A stretch of 64,000 nt of DNA from Rhizoctonia solani (GCF_016906535.1 NC_057372.1:3391501-3455500); one strand, 5' to 3'. Positions 44,453 to 56,707 are shown, counted from the first letter of the stretch. A program made the numbers and translations. Notes: generated from the letters alone by a model not told the origin.

Positions 44453-46769
44453 AGTGGCTTTTCGTATTTTGAAGTGAGTTTGAAGTGCATAGAAAGTAAC
44501 CAGGGCTAAGCCTTGCCTAGCTAGTGTGTTTGTTGTTCCTACACTGACCGGGTCCTAAAACGGCAGGCCTATGGGGTCCGGAGCAGTCCTACTCCTGCAA
44601 ACGGGTTCGATGTATGGCTATTTAGTGCTTCAGGTTGTATTTATGAGAATGTGAACTTGCTGGGTGTTGTAAAGGATATTTATGGGAGTATCTATCATAT
44701 GCACGGCTCTATCTTCTTCTTTCATTATGTCTACAATATGCCTGTCTTTCAAATGTATGTCAGGAGATAAAGTCTTCTTATGAAATCATTATGACTCACC
44801 TTCACCTTTTTATGAGGGAGACTTTTGACCAACAATTTCTTCTGGCTACACATGTAACGTCAATGCCGGATTGGCCTTGTGGACACTTTTGGTCTATATT
44901 GCCTGATGAGAGACTGCGCACTCCAGATTGACCTCTTGTGGCCTGAGTTGAGACAACAAAAGTTAGTAATTGTGAGGGGGGGGGGGAAGTAGAATAAATT
45001 GGAACCAGAACACGGTTGGTAAGAACCAGTGTGACAAAACAGCGCAAATTGCAAATTTCCTGGGTTGAGAATTTGAATGGCATAATGGGTGTCTTTCCAT
45101 AAGGATTTTAGAAAAAATTGGTCTTCTAAAATGGTCCAACAGGACAGCTTGGAATTGGCCTGCATGCAGGAGGCTGTGCAAGCTTGGTCCAACAAGTAGA
45201 CCTGTCCAAATTGCCTTTCTGTAAGCCATGGCCCATGCAGATAGAAATTGTGTTCTAAAAGTAAAATTTTAATTAAATTTAATTTTACTCCCATACCAAG
45301 TCCACCCCAATTATCCACTGTATGCAGGCATATTTTATCATATGTCATGTATGAAGCTACAAAAGGATATAAAGGGCTGTATAACAGCTCAAGGATGTAA
45401 TTGAATAACTTGGTACAATGAACTCCCTTGAATGCTTTGACTACAAAGAGGACACTTGGGCTCAAGAGGTGTATTGGCATGGCCCTTGCCTTTCTGCAAG
45501 GGCCTGGGGTTGGATAACATGTTCTCAGTGGGCATATTGAAGCAGTGAGTGGGGAGCAAGTTGATACAGGTGGGAGAGCACAGAGGACTGAGGATAGGGG
45601 AGGCTGCTTTTTGTTTGTGCCACCCCTATCCCCTTTCTCAAATACAATTTAATTACTGTTGGAATATATGCACTCACTTCAAAGCACCAAACTCCCAATT
45701 TGGTTACAAATCTTCAGGTCCTTATCTTATCAGCTTGATCTTGTTCCATTCTAAAGCTAAATTCATGTTTTACAAAATAAAAGGGGGGGGGGGATACACT
45801 CCCTCTAAAAAAGATTTTAGATATTTAGAACACCCCCCCTCCAGCATCCAAGTCTGTGTCTGAGCACATTTCAGGCCAAGTTCCACAGTGTGATCTGCAT
45901 CTGGGCTGGGCCTCATTTCTAAACTGACTTTTAGAATCTCCAGGATCTTCTAAAATCCTTACAGAAAGGCAGCCAATGGGTATGTTTCTGTAAGGAATTT
46001 AGAACAATTGCAGTGTTCTAAATTGGTCCATTGGGACAGGACAAATTTGATCCAAGCATGTGGGGCTCCGCTGGCTTGGACCAGCACTGGGCTGTTCTAA
46101 AGTGGCTTTCTGTAAGCCATGGGCATGTTTCTTGATACACTTATTATAAAATAATTGTGCAAATGAAATATCATTTTCTTCTACTTGAACTTTGTCTGTT
46201 TAGCTTAGTTTAGTTTAGTGTATGCAACATGTATGGTGTGCAACTGTGTGTGATATGGTGGAATGGTGCAGGATGCTGGGAATAGGGGTGTGCAATGTTT
46301 ATCAACCCTTGGATATGTAAAGTGCTTTGACAGATTAACTTTATTGTACACAAGCATGTTAAACTAGTTATTAGAATATTGTTCCAATTCATTCAAGTCA
46401 TGTTGCATTGAATCTATTGTGCGTATCTACAGTGCTGTGCAAATAATGCAATTATGATACAAATATATGCAGTAACACCAAAACACTGATGGCCTAATTT
46501 GGCCAACAATCAGGCAATCTTATCTTATCAGACAATTGTGGTCTGTTCTAAACTCAATGGTACATTCTAAAGTTTAGAAGGGGGGGTTGACCCCCCTTCC
46601 AGACCATTGTCCTAAACCTTTAGGACACCCCTCCTTGTGCTCCCAAACTATTTCCAAGGCAATTTCACATGCAATTCCATGGTGCAAAATGCATGCAAGG
46701 TGGTCCACAAATCCAAATTCAGCTTTGGAATGCTTGAGGCATTCTAAAGTCCTTACAGGAACATACCTA
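44453..46769. repeat. Start of CpG-poor block; repeated units with CTGTAAGG ends
   Basis: CpG thins out after about 44880. Two units of about 150 bp (45085-45240 and 45978-46130) share TAAGGATTTTAGAA, a TTCTAAAWTGGTCC block, GGGACAG, CTTGGTCCA and TTTCTGTAAGCCATGG. Inverse pieces (CTAAAATCCTTACAGAAA near 45945-45967; TTCTAAAGTCCTTACAGGAA near 46742-46761) suggest a family with inverted ends. No gene was found. Confidence 0.5.
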
Positions 46770-47009
46770 TTCTTATACCCCTTGGTCAAACAACTACTTG
46801 AGCTGATGGATGGGCTCCCTAACTACAATGCAGAGAACAAGGAATTGTTTATACTTTGTGCATTCCTTACTCTTGTATTTGGCAATATCCCTGTGATTGC
46901 AAAGCTGATGTCCATGAAAGAACACAATGTGAAAGTTCCCTGTTGGGCTTGCAAGATTTTGGCTTTATGCATCCCACATTCACAAATGTTATGGATTAGA
47001 GTATTATAG
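46770..47009 (+). pseudogene. Transposase relic (Tnp2/CACTA or Plavaka-like)
   Basis: The plus frame reads LCAFLTLVFGNIPVIAKLM then MKEHNVKVPCWACKI. The pattern LVFGDIPA...M.MKGHN...PCR.C is, to my knowledge, that of Tnp2-type transposases common in Agaricomycetes. Only this piece remains; both sides are unrelated or decayed. It shares the CpG loss of the block. Confidence 0.5.
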
Positions 47010-47194
47010 TAAAGAATGGCAAAGTAAGCAAACAGAAATTGGCCTTGAAACTTCCTTAATGAGTACTTGGGAAGTATAAAGTAAGATTTGCTGAACTTTT
47101 CTGCATATTCTACTATTTTTAATCATGTGGATACATGAGGTATTAAGGGAGATACTGCTTTATTAAAAGAAAAGGCTTAATATCTTAGGAGTAA

Positions 47195-48107
47195 TTAAAC
47201 AATAGTACTTAAGTCAGCATTAGGCTTTTTCAAAAGCTACTATCCTCAGTAGCTGGGAGTTGAGGTCTAGGCCCTGCTATGAGTACCACCTGTTTCAGTC
47301 TTTCCCTTATGTATTTTAGTGGGAAGAGGATATTTATAGAACTAGAGCTAACTCTTATAGGGCATAGCTTTATGAGACAGGCTCTCACCTCACATCCTAG
47401 CTCACTTTATCATGTCATGTATATTAGTTTCTTCACCCTACTGTATATAGTAACCACAGGCCTCCAAGGGTATAAATAGCCCCTTGAGCTGGTCTTTTGA
47501 ATGCATCTCATTTTACTATCTTCTCTCAGCCTAGTGTGATTCTTAAAAACTCTTCTATCATTTTCTTTAAGTATCATACATAGTAAATCAGCTAAAAGCT
47601 CTTAAGTTTGGTGCATATAGCCTCTAGGATGGTCCCAACCTATACAGGGAACCTAGAAATAGCTTGAGTGCAACCCTACTAAGACTTCCTAGTAGTCTGC
47701 TAAGTATTTGGTGCTTCCACAATGCCCTTACCCCCTTGTCAGCTGTTGGAGACAGGGAAATAAATTTACATAATTCTCATTTAAATTACAGTGAGTTCTA
47801 GAGACTGGTATTTAGGTTATACACTACTCTGCTTGCACCTTGCATTGCCTGCTAAACAGTAATAGGCTTATTACTAGTTATTGGTAGAGATCACCCTGAT
47901 ACTAACTACTTTATTCTTTAGCAAGTTATTTAGCTACCCTAATATACTCTTACTTCCTCATCATTAGAATTCTTCTAACATTTACCTTTGTAAGATTGTT
48001 ACCTTTTATAGTTAATCAGTTACTCTTTTTATCCTACTCCTTTATTTAGTATCTTTCTTTCCTTTTTGAGCATATAACATTACTGCCTATTTTCCCTATC
48101 TATAATA
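47195..48107 (-). repeat. Repeat family B, second copy (inverted)
   Basis: It is the inverse of 22738-24087 without the 434-bp element, so it gives the empty site for that insertion. Its 5' end reads TATTATAGATAGGG. The far end is approximate. Confidence 0.6.
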
Positions 48108-49640
48108 AATCTTCTTTGAGCAATGTATTCACTTCAGTGCCTGAATTACCTGGGGTTGTCACTTGTCCTGCCCTGAAAGTGTGGCACCTGGTGATTGTTT
48201 CCTCATGCAACTTATTGTGCTGCTTTGCTTGCCTGTGACTAATGTTACTTGGTCTGAGCACCTGTGCTACTCATATCAAGACACACTTTCTGTCAATGAA
48301 GAAAATACCAAAGCAGCACATTGTTTCTACTTGTGAGCAATATGACATTTATAATTAATTGGTATGTGTTGCTGTTCTGCCAAAATCCTCTTAGTCTGCT
48401 TACATTATGTTTGAAGCTGTTGGAGCTTGATCCTCCATTGGGGGAAACACCTCCTCCATTGCCTTTTCTTCCTATTGGCAGGGTTTGGATGTGTATCTTA
48501 TGCAAAGGTCCATCCCTGTACTTTGGAGTCTCAGTGGGTGTGCAACAGGCACATTTCTGCAATTTTCATCCCACTAGGCAAGATCAACAGGAAGAACTGG
48601 AGATTGAAGTAGATGCTCAGACCTTCACTACTAGCCATATTGCTGCTTGTTGGTTTTGAGTTTTTCCTGAGATTCAGGCTGCCTCCAACCATGCTGGGGG
48701 TGCTCTGCCTTTGGAGTCAGAGCAATTAGTTTCTCTTTGCTTGCAGAATTGGTCCCCAGCTCAGCCAGCTAGGGCAGGCAAGGACAACTTGGAGACTGTT
48801 GCACCATTCTGGCACAATAATGGGTGACTGGCCCACATCTTGGGCTTTGGCCCTGGGCTCCTGTGCTCCCTTGTTGAACTGCCATTGTCTGAGACATTGA
48901 CTCTGTTGTGACCCAACTGTAAGGTTGGTCACTTGCTGGAGGTGGGCACTTAAGGCTGTATCTAAGACAAAGCTGACTAAACTACTAGGCCAACTACTGA
49001 ATCTACTCAGTGCTTAAGGCACTCTACTGCTATCTACTGCTGACAATGGGGCCTCAGGCCTGGGAGGTGTGGTGAGCAGATATAAGGGGTAAGTGTGGAT
49101 GACTGCTGAGGGCTGCCTACTTAGCTGGCTGGATACCTTCTCTAATGGATAAGAGACAAGGTAAAATTGACTTGGGGTCTCCAAGCAGTTTCCCTTCTGT
49201 ATATATAGACAAGAGAACTAATTACATATGGTCTGTGTGTGTGTGAATAGAAGACTACATGTGAAAAAGGAAGCCTGCTGCAGGCTGCGCAGAAGCATGG
49301 ATTTCTCCTAAGCACCCTTGGCACAGCATCTTGGCACAGCATCTTGGCATAATAAGCACCAAGGTCATGTGATCAAAAAACAATAGATGTCAAGTCCATA
49401 AAAAACAGTAAAAATATCAGAAAAAAGAGGCAATTCCAATGGTATATGTTAGGAGGTTGTAACAGACTCCATCCCTTGCTTCTACTTTGGAATCTCCCAT
49501 TTCAACTCCCACTTATGCAAGGCTTGTTGAACAAGCTCAACTTGTATTTGAAGATAATCAGTAAGAGTTACCACAATGCCCAATGCCTCATCTCCTAGCA
49601 CTCATGGATGATAGTCATGGGAGAGCTTTGTAAGTCCAAT
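48108..49640. other. CpG-poor region without a recognised gene
   Basis: There are short open stretches on both strands with no motif I know. It is probably decayed transposon sequence. Confidence 0.4.
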
Positions 49641-50190
49641 CTGTGAGATACAACACATGTTTGTCCACTAAAATTTGTGATGCAGACATGAACATGACCA
49701 GTTGGAAAGTTGGAGTCTGTCAAGAGCATTCAAGATTATTGATGTGCTTGGGGACTCTGGGCTGTCCTTCTTTGTTGTTTGCTTGACCTTCAAGAATCCT
49801 CCAATCCAAGATATTGTGTTGTGTTCAATAAATGTCAGCTGGCCACAGTTAAGAGAATGCAAGCATATGCTAGTGAGGAAAAGAATTATGCAGCTTGTCA
49901 AGTCCTCACCAATCTTGCAGACACCTTCTGGCACCCTGAAACTAATAAGAGCTTTTCAAACATGGTGGAAAGCCAGTTCAACAACCCCACTGTCTGCTAT
50001 GCCATTCTCATCAACTTCAATTGTAATGGCACATTCCTCTCCCCTTGAGATGCCTTGTATAATCTTGTTCAAATCAAGTACTTCATCTGCACCGGACATT
50101 ACATGTGGGCCCAAGATACCTACAAGCACAAACCTGACACTTATGGTGGTACCCAGTGAGTTGATAGTTGATATGTGTGCACTGTGCTCC
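49641..50190 (+). other. Decayed coding-like stretch upstream of the helicase relic
   Basis: A 178-codon ORF (49702-50238) and an overlapping 89-codon ORF show amino-acid composition that changes frame midway (near 49780-50048), as in an old gene with shifts. It may be the 5' part of the helicase relic, separated from it by the 173-bp element. Confidence 0.3.
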
Positions 50191-50363
50191 TGTCATAAAC
50201 AGAGGAAAATAGAACTAGCCAGAACTGAACCAGCTTGACCACTAAGCCATAGAGCCCTATTATTCCTCTGCTGACAACCCATTATTACACCTGCTACCCC
50301 CCAAATTTGGGCTTGGGCCAGCATGCAACCACTTGTACTGGTCATGTAACTGTGTTCAAGACA
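50191..50363 (-). mobile_element. 173-bp TG...CA element, copy 2, GCTCC duplication
   Basis: GCTCC stands at 50186-50190 and 50364-50368. The ends are TGTCATAAAC and GTTCAAGACA. The sequence is collinear with 24088-24260 over the whole length. Confidence 0.85.
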
Positions 50364-50599
50364 GCTCCCTAACACAGCTCTAGCCTTCCAGACATGATCA
50401 CATCTTCTCTGAGCCACCATTGCCTATCACCCTTTGCATCAGTTTGCATAATGACATTCAGTGCACAGGGATATGCTGAAACTACAACATTGTTGCCCAA
50501 TGTCATGTGGACTGGCAGCTGCACTCTTTGTCTAGAGGGTAAGTCTTTGGACTTTGACCTCTTCTGCATGCTCTGGCAACTGAAATCATTGAGCTCAAG

Positions 50600-52740
50600 T
50601 ATTTCATACTCACTGAGGTCCTGGAAGGGAAGACTTTGGACAAGCTAAATTTCAATGTCACTGAGAAGACCAATTTGGTGGATGATCAGACCATCACCAT
50701 ACCTGAATACTTGGTGTTTTCTGAGCAACCTTTATTGCAGATGACAGCAAACCTTGCTGGCACACTCTTTGCAGACCCCACAATTTCCTCTGAGCTGACT
50801 AATGGTACAATTGCCACCATTTCTGCTGGTGTATTATCCCATTGCATCATTACTACTTTACCCAATCTTTTGGCCTTGCCCAAGCTAATACCAGCAATGT
50901 CAAATGAACCTCTGCAAATTCAATCAATGTCTGGACCTTCCAATCAAACACTTCACAGTATTTCCCCTGTCTTTGGGAGCCCTAGTGTGGTTGTTCCTTT
51001 GTCAATTACCCCCTGCTCAGCTTGTTTGGCCTTTTCATCTCCACCTCCTCCAACTGTTCCTTGGCAATCCAAATGGACAGTTCAAGGATGACATCCAAGT
51101 GCAAACCCTAGTGCATGTTTTGAATTGTCAAACCTCTGTTCTGTGTGTGAACAGAACTGGGAGCAGGAAATCATTCATTTTTGGGTACTATCTCTTGCCA
51201 AGAGGGGGATCACCATTGTTATATTTCCATTGCAGTTGCTCCTGGATGATCACATCCAGAAGTTAAAGCAACAGGAAGCCATAAGCCATTTCCATGAGTG
51301 GCAGCCCAATTTGCCTATTCACATGGGTATTGTTGTGGTATCAGCTGATGCTGCCTCAGAGTCCAAATTCTTGGATTGGGCCAAGCAACAGCACAACAAA
51401 AAACATTTGAGCCAGTTTGTCATCAATGAGTGTCACATGATATACACAGAAAGCACCTATTGCACCATCATGGACAAGCTTTGCAACCTCATTTTGGTTG
51501 GAGTGCCACTATTACTTTTCACTGCTGTGCTTCCCCCTCACCTAGAAACACCCCAATGCATCAAGGTTGGGAGTCCAAATTGGGTTGCTTTGCATGCTAA
51601 AACCCAGTGTCCAAACATCAAATACTGCACTGCTTGTTTTGCTTCACACAATGTTGCTCTTGCTGTGCTTGTTTGACATGTCAGTGCCTTGGAGTCTCAG
51701 CTTTCAGAGGGGGAGGGAATTATGATTCAGTGCTACTCTTATCAAGATGTCAACACTGTAGCAGAGTTTCTTAACCAACCAACTCACTCCCAACAGTTAT
51801 CAGATGCCAAACAAAAAGCAAATGCCTCCAGGTGGATTGCTGGTAAATTCAAAACAATCATTGCAACTTCAGGTCTAGGAACCAGCATTCACCACCCCAA
51901 ATGTTGTGTTGTTATCCACTTTGGCTATCTGTGGGACATGATTGATTTTTTCAGGAGAGCAGGCATGCTGGTTGCAATGGCCTGGTTGCATTTGCACTGA
52001 TATTTACATGGAGCACCTCAATCAATATCCCAAACAATGACTGCAAGTGTCTGGCACAACTGTATGCCATGCTTGAACACCCTAACACTTGTATCTGGTG
52101 GGAAATGCCTTGCTGTCTTGATGGATCAAACCTTGCTGTCTTGTGTGCTTCCACTGGTTACAAGCCTTACAGTGCATGTGTGGACCAGCTATCTCCCAGT
52201 CATTTTTCAAGCATTTCCTCCCATGATACAACAGTTGAAACTCAGAATTGCATTGTACATCCAGTACCTGAAGATCACTGGCTTGATAGTTCAGTTTGTC
52301 CCAACAATGCCCAGTCAATTTCACAAAACCTGTCACAAAGCAAAGGACCTACATCAAACCCCACATCAAGTACTAGCAACCCTCCAGATATAACCCAATC
52401 CCATACCTTGGTACTCCCTTTAGCCACAGGCAGCTCATTGGGGAGATATGCCTTTCCAGTAACTTGCCATATAGCTGCTGCATTTGCCCCCCCCCATTTA
52501 CCCTTGGTGGTGCTCAATTGGCCCATGATGCTCAAATGCTGGCTGTTTGGTCTCCAGCTGTCCAGGCTACTACAGTGAATGAGGAGCAAGCTTATGCCCC
52601 TTACACTTTTCCTGCATTGTTAAGCCTGAAAGATATGGCAGCAGCAGAGAGATGGTGTGCTTTCTGTTTACCAAACAAGCCATGTCTGCATACCAGACAT
52701 ACAATCAATTCCAGATGTTTGGTGGCCTAGCTAGCAGGAA
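50600..52740 (+). pseudogene. RecQ-like SF2 helicase relic
   Basis: Fragments in changing frames follow helicase order. NRTGSRKSFIFGYYLL (near 51150) is a degraded GTGSGKS P-loop. ITIVIFPLQLLLDDHIQKL (about 51208-51265) is motif Ia. VINECHMIY (about 51421-51447) is a degraded DECH box. LLLFTAVLPP (about 51508-51537) is motif III (TATLPP). The C-terminal lobe reads IATSGLGTSIHHPKCCVVIHFG then IDFFRRAG (about 51858-51963), where active enzymes have LGxGIDxP and QxxGRxGR. The C-terminal remainder has stops from 51998 on. CpG loss and frame breaks show it is dead. Agaricomycete RecQ-like genes of this kind are often dispersed with repeats. Confidence 0.65.
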
Positions 52741-53131
52741 CCTCTGCATGGGCAATGAACCAATACATTATTGATGGGCAAAAGTTTACTGATCTGAGGT
52801 CAAGGGTCCACCTCTTGCATCTGTTCTCCAAGGTGGTATGCTTTGTCTATGTATGGCCCAGCCAGGGGCCCCACATGCACCCTAAAAACAGCAGAGGGAA
52901 CAATAGCAAGACTAAATTTCACTGTGCTGCAAAAGATTTTGTTTTGCAAACATGCTGGCTGGTGTTCTATAATCTGAACACACATTGGGAGCTTGAGAAA
53001 GCATTCAATCTCAATGCCAATATGTTGCTTCTGCTTTACTTGGAATGGCTATGTTCAACAGCTTGTTCATCAACATGGCTTGGCAAACCAGCCATGATGT
53101 TGAATGCATATAAGGTCTTGCTTTGGGTAGC

Positions 53132-53563
53132 TGCCATAACCCATATCTGGAAGGGTTATTACCATATATATCCACTGTCAAAGAGGTATATAGTATATAT
53201 GATGCACAGTGATATATTGATAATATAAGTTGCTGGGGGACACTGTGTTCCCCCTGCCCCCCTTGCCACAGGGCAATGTTAATGCCTGTGGCCAAGGTCT
53301 GAATAATATATTATTATAGAAGAGATTATGTCATCCCCCTGCCTCAGATCTGTAGTAGCTTAGTATAGTATTTGATAAAGGACTGGAGGGGGGGAGGTCA
53401 TGTGACCCTGGCGGACTGTCAGTCTCTAAGTCATGAGCACTTAGAGTAATGACAGTTCTGACTGCATATATGTGAGTATATACAGCCTTCTAAAGACTGT
53501 GGAATATCCTATTAGTAGGTGGCTTGGTCAGGAGACATGGCAGCAAAGGCATGGGTCATGACA
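53132..53563 (+). mobile_element. 434-bp element family, second copy (432 bp)
   Basis: It is collinear with 23167-23600; ends TGCCATAACC and GGTCATGACA. The flanks (GTAGC and TTAAC) do not match, so the target duplication has decayed or the copy was moved by recombination. Confidence 0.75.
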
Positions 53564-53604
53564 TTAACCAATACATAATCTATATCAGGCTGCTCTTTAG
53601 GCTC

Positions 53605-53777
53605 TGTCCTGGACACGGTCACATGACCAGTACAAGTGGTTGCATGCTGGCCCAAGCCCAAATTTGGGGGGTAGCAGGTGTAATCATGGGTTGTCAGCAG
53701 AGGAATAATAGGGCTCTATGGCTTAGTGGTCAAGCTGGTTCAATTCTGGCTAGTTCTATTTTCCTCTGTTTATGACA
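53605..53777 (+). mobile_element. 173-bp TG...CA element, copy 3, GGCTC duplication
   Basis: Inverted relative to the other two copies. GGCTC stands at 53600-53604 and 53778-53782. The ends here are TGTCCTGGAC and TTTATGACA. It keeps the A-box-like and B-box-like words on the plus strand near 53718-53750. Confidence 0.88.
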
Positions 53778-54354
53778 GGCTCCTTCACCCCTCCTAAGTC
53801 ATCAGCAGTGGAAGCTGGAGAGACAGATTGGGATACTGGGGCAACACAATATACACTCCAACACTGGATCCAAGGTAGAACATCAATGCCACCATACACA
53901 TGCACATGAATGGTATGGCAATAGTTATACTCAGATCTCATAGATATATGCATAGTCCAAGGCAAACAGCACTGAAAACAAAAGTTTAATAAAATGAAAT
54001 AATGCTGGTACTGCTGAATGCAAAATCATGTCACATTCACAAAGAGATACATGTATCAACAATGGTAGCACCATGATCAGCTCCTGCATCTTCCAGCACT
54101 TGATCATCATCCACTTATGCTGCCAACACTGAGGCTGATCATACAGATGTCCCAAGCAACTAGTCTCAAACAAATGGCGCCAGTCTTTTGCAAGCATAGC
54201 CAAGAACAAAGTTGTGATGCTTGTGGCCAGCAATGGATATCACATTGTGTTGATCACCACAGCATTGTAAGTAGGAACAAACAGAGAGGCAGCATTCTGG
54301 GCAGACATGCTGAGAGCTGCAAGATCCATGGAGGAGTTATTGGCAAGGGCTACC

Positions 54355-55884
54355 TGTTATGGATATGACATTTCTTCAATAATCTGTACTTATTTTATTA
54401 AGTACACAAGTAATACTACAGTAAATAAATGAGATAAAGATGCAAACTAAGGTTTTCAAGGTCCCTCTATCCAATTGCAACCTTTACAAAACCTACAAAC
54501 CTCAGGAATACCCTCAATATGCAATGCCTTTTGCATGTATGCTGTTTTCTCACTCATTTAAATATATATAAATTCAGCTGAGTAGATAAACAGTAACTAG
54601 TAATATTTCTCTTGTTTGTAGTATTTATCATTCAAGATTCTATCTTGTGGCTACACACAGAAATATTCAGGGTCCCCCTTGTTGCATAGGCAAGTGCTCT
54701 GGCGCTTAATCAGCGCTTAAGTGCCAACACACTAAATGCGCCTTTTCTCCATCACCTGGGCATCCCACACTGCCAAATCGCTTGCGCTTAGGTGCGCCTG
54801 TTTGTGTGCTCCAGAACGCTGGGTCAAACTCCCAAAACGGACAACATTTGGGGGAGTTATGCCCTACTTACTATAAGTACCCAGTACAGTGGTTTCCTAC
54901 CTTTGGGACTGTTTACTCCAAGGATGAAACACTTAGCCTTGGGACATCTAAGGACTCACACAGGTAAATGATGCCTTGGGGCAAACATTGCCTTGGGGCA
55001 AATATTGGGAACTGTTATTATTTACCATGTACCAAAGTATTGGCTCTCTCAAGTGTTTCAGTTGTCACATGTACCTCCTGTACCCCCTCTTGGTATCAAT
55101 CATGTATATACTTGTTTGTGCGCCTTCTCAGGGTGTGAAAGGACCCTGTGAAGACACTTCTAATGCATCCTACTATCCTACTTTTACTCTGATATATTGA
55201 CATATACACACAAGCCTTTAATAGCTTATCTGCGCATTTACTTTAGTGATTAACTCACTGTAAATAACATAGGAGGTTATTTGGTGCACTAAGACCATAG
55301 GCCAGTCCCAACAGACACAGGGTAACCTATTAGTGTACTTACTGCAACCCTGTGCCCCTTGACTGTCACAGTTGTTGAGTTCAACATTGAGTATAGTGCA
55401 ACAATACTGTAAGGATTGTTGTGACTGAGTGATAGTGTTTCAATCCTCCATACCCCCCATATTGTAGATAGCTTTATCTACAATATCTCATAAATCCTAG
55501 ATATATTTTAGGTAAACCCCATAAGTCTTAAGTCTTACTTAAGCATCTATAAGCCCTATACTTATTAGGCAAATCCTATAAATCCTGTACAGTAGTCAGG
55601 TAACCCTCTTACCTAAGGTACTACCCAGGGGCCTTAAGTATACATACCCTTAGTCACTTAGGCTTAAGTAACATTAGTCTAAGGAACTATACCTAACCAA
55701 CCACCTGCACTTCATAGTTGCTAGACTATTTGTTAGGAGTTGTTATTCCTGATAACCTAGCATATATATTGTGCATATATTCTGTGCATATATTCTGATT
55801 CTTAATACTAGTTACTGTCTATTCCCATATACATTTAGTATATAGTAATTCTTTCTTACTCCTGTACTTACACAACTCTTAACA
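54355..55884 (+). mobile_element. LTR family C, full-length solo LTR (1530 bp)
   Basis: It begins TGTTATGGATATGACA, ends CTCTTAACA, and is flanked by CTACC at 54350-54354 and 55885-55889. Removing it rejoins QALV with ALANNSS of DUF6535 copy 4. The TGTTA/TAACA inverted tips and the 5-bp duplication are those of an LTR. Confidence 0.92.
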
Positions 55885-56110
55885 CTACCAGTGCCTGAGA
55901 CATCACAACCAGGGTGGCAGCAGAGACATTGGGATCCTGTTTGAGCATGTTTGAGCTTTCAATCAAGAAGCTGCAGAATCAGATGCAATTTGTTAATATC
56001 CTTGGCTGAACTAACTATTGCTAACTCACGCAGTCAATACAGCAGAGAACAGTGCAGCCTAAAGTAGGTATATCAGTCTTGTACTCCAGATCATCAGACT
56101 TACAACTCAC

Positions 56111-56115
56111 AAATA
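56111..56115 (-). other. Microexon relic (TATTT) in DUF6535 copy 4
   Basis: On the minus strand it reads CCCAG, TATTT, GTGAGT. The last exon base has gone from C to T; in copies 1 and 3 that C is followed by G, so it is a CpG change. Confidence 0.6.
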
Positions 56116-56707
56116 CTGGGAGTTACAGCCATGGACAAACAATAAGTAAAGCAAATTTGGATGCCCATGCCAGCTAATTAAAAGCTTACCTAGTATGATG
56201 TTCAGTGACCTAGACCAGTGGCTCTATCAGCCATGGCCATATGATAGCTGAGCCACTTACTTGTTCTAGCTATCTACAAGCTCTGTGTTGGACTTGTTGG
56301 CTTCCTTGAAGTATACCTTCTAGACCCTTGCATCCTTCATCAGCTTGGCACCATACTTGTCTTGCTCTGACCAGGGGTCATCCATCTTTTATGCCCAGGA
56401 GATTTGGCAGCATGAGTCTTGCAAGCGTTCTAGTTTGGAACATGGATGAATGCATGCACCTTACTGGGTGCTTGTTTGTAATCTTGAGAGCAAATGTTAG
56501 TTTCTATGTTCTTGTTTCCATTGTTTGGCTAGTGACATATTGCAAAACCGTTGTGCGTTAGGATATGGATTTGAGAATATAAAACAATGTTATGATTGTA
56601 CTTACATTCTGATTAGTACTTGCCTGATGATAGCTTGAACCCAGTGCATCTACCCCAGGACTGTTTGCCTTGTCTCTTCCTTTCCCTTTCAGCCCCCTGC
56701 CAGACAT

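Larger units (their letters stand above)
53785..56707 (-). pseudogene. DUF6535 gene, copy 4, with a solo LTR in an exon
   Basis: On the minus strand, sequence like MSGRGLKGKGRDKAN begins near 56707. DP.SEQDKYGAKLMKDARV with a TAG in place of Trp and Gln-type codons lies near 56390-56250. SL.IIL is near 56185, the microexon remnant at 56111-56115, AALFSAVLTA near 56060, and the core near 55970-55890. It resumes after the LTR at 54349 with ALANNSSMDLAALSM and TSITTLFLAMLAKDWRHLFE, and ends in the next membrane segment near 53860-53785. The C-terminal half is missing. CG to TG/CA changes and stops are frequent. Confidence 0.75.

Noticed and set aside
44860..45480. A 206-codon minus ORF in the CpG-poor block
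   Set aside because: It covers a repeated non-coding unit and a G-run; the protein has no motif, and CpG-poor DNA has fewer chance stops in some frames.
53718..53755. A tRNA gene in the 173-bp element
   Set aside because: A-box-like and B-box-like words are only about 7 bases apart, leaving no room for an anticodon arm.
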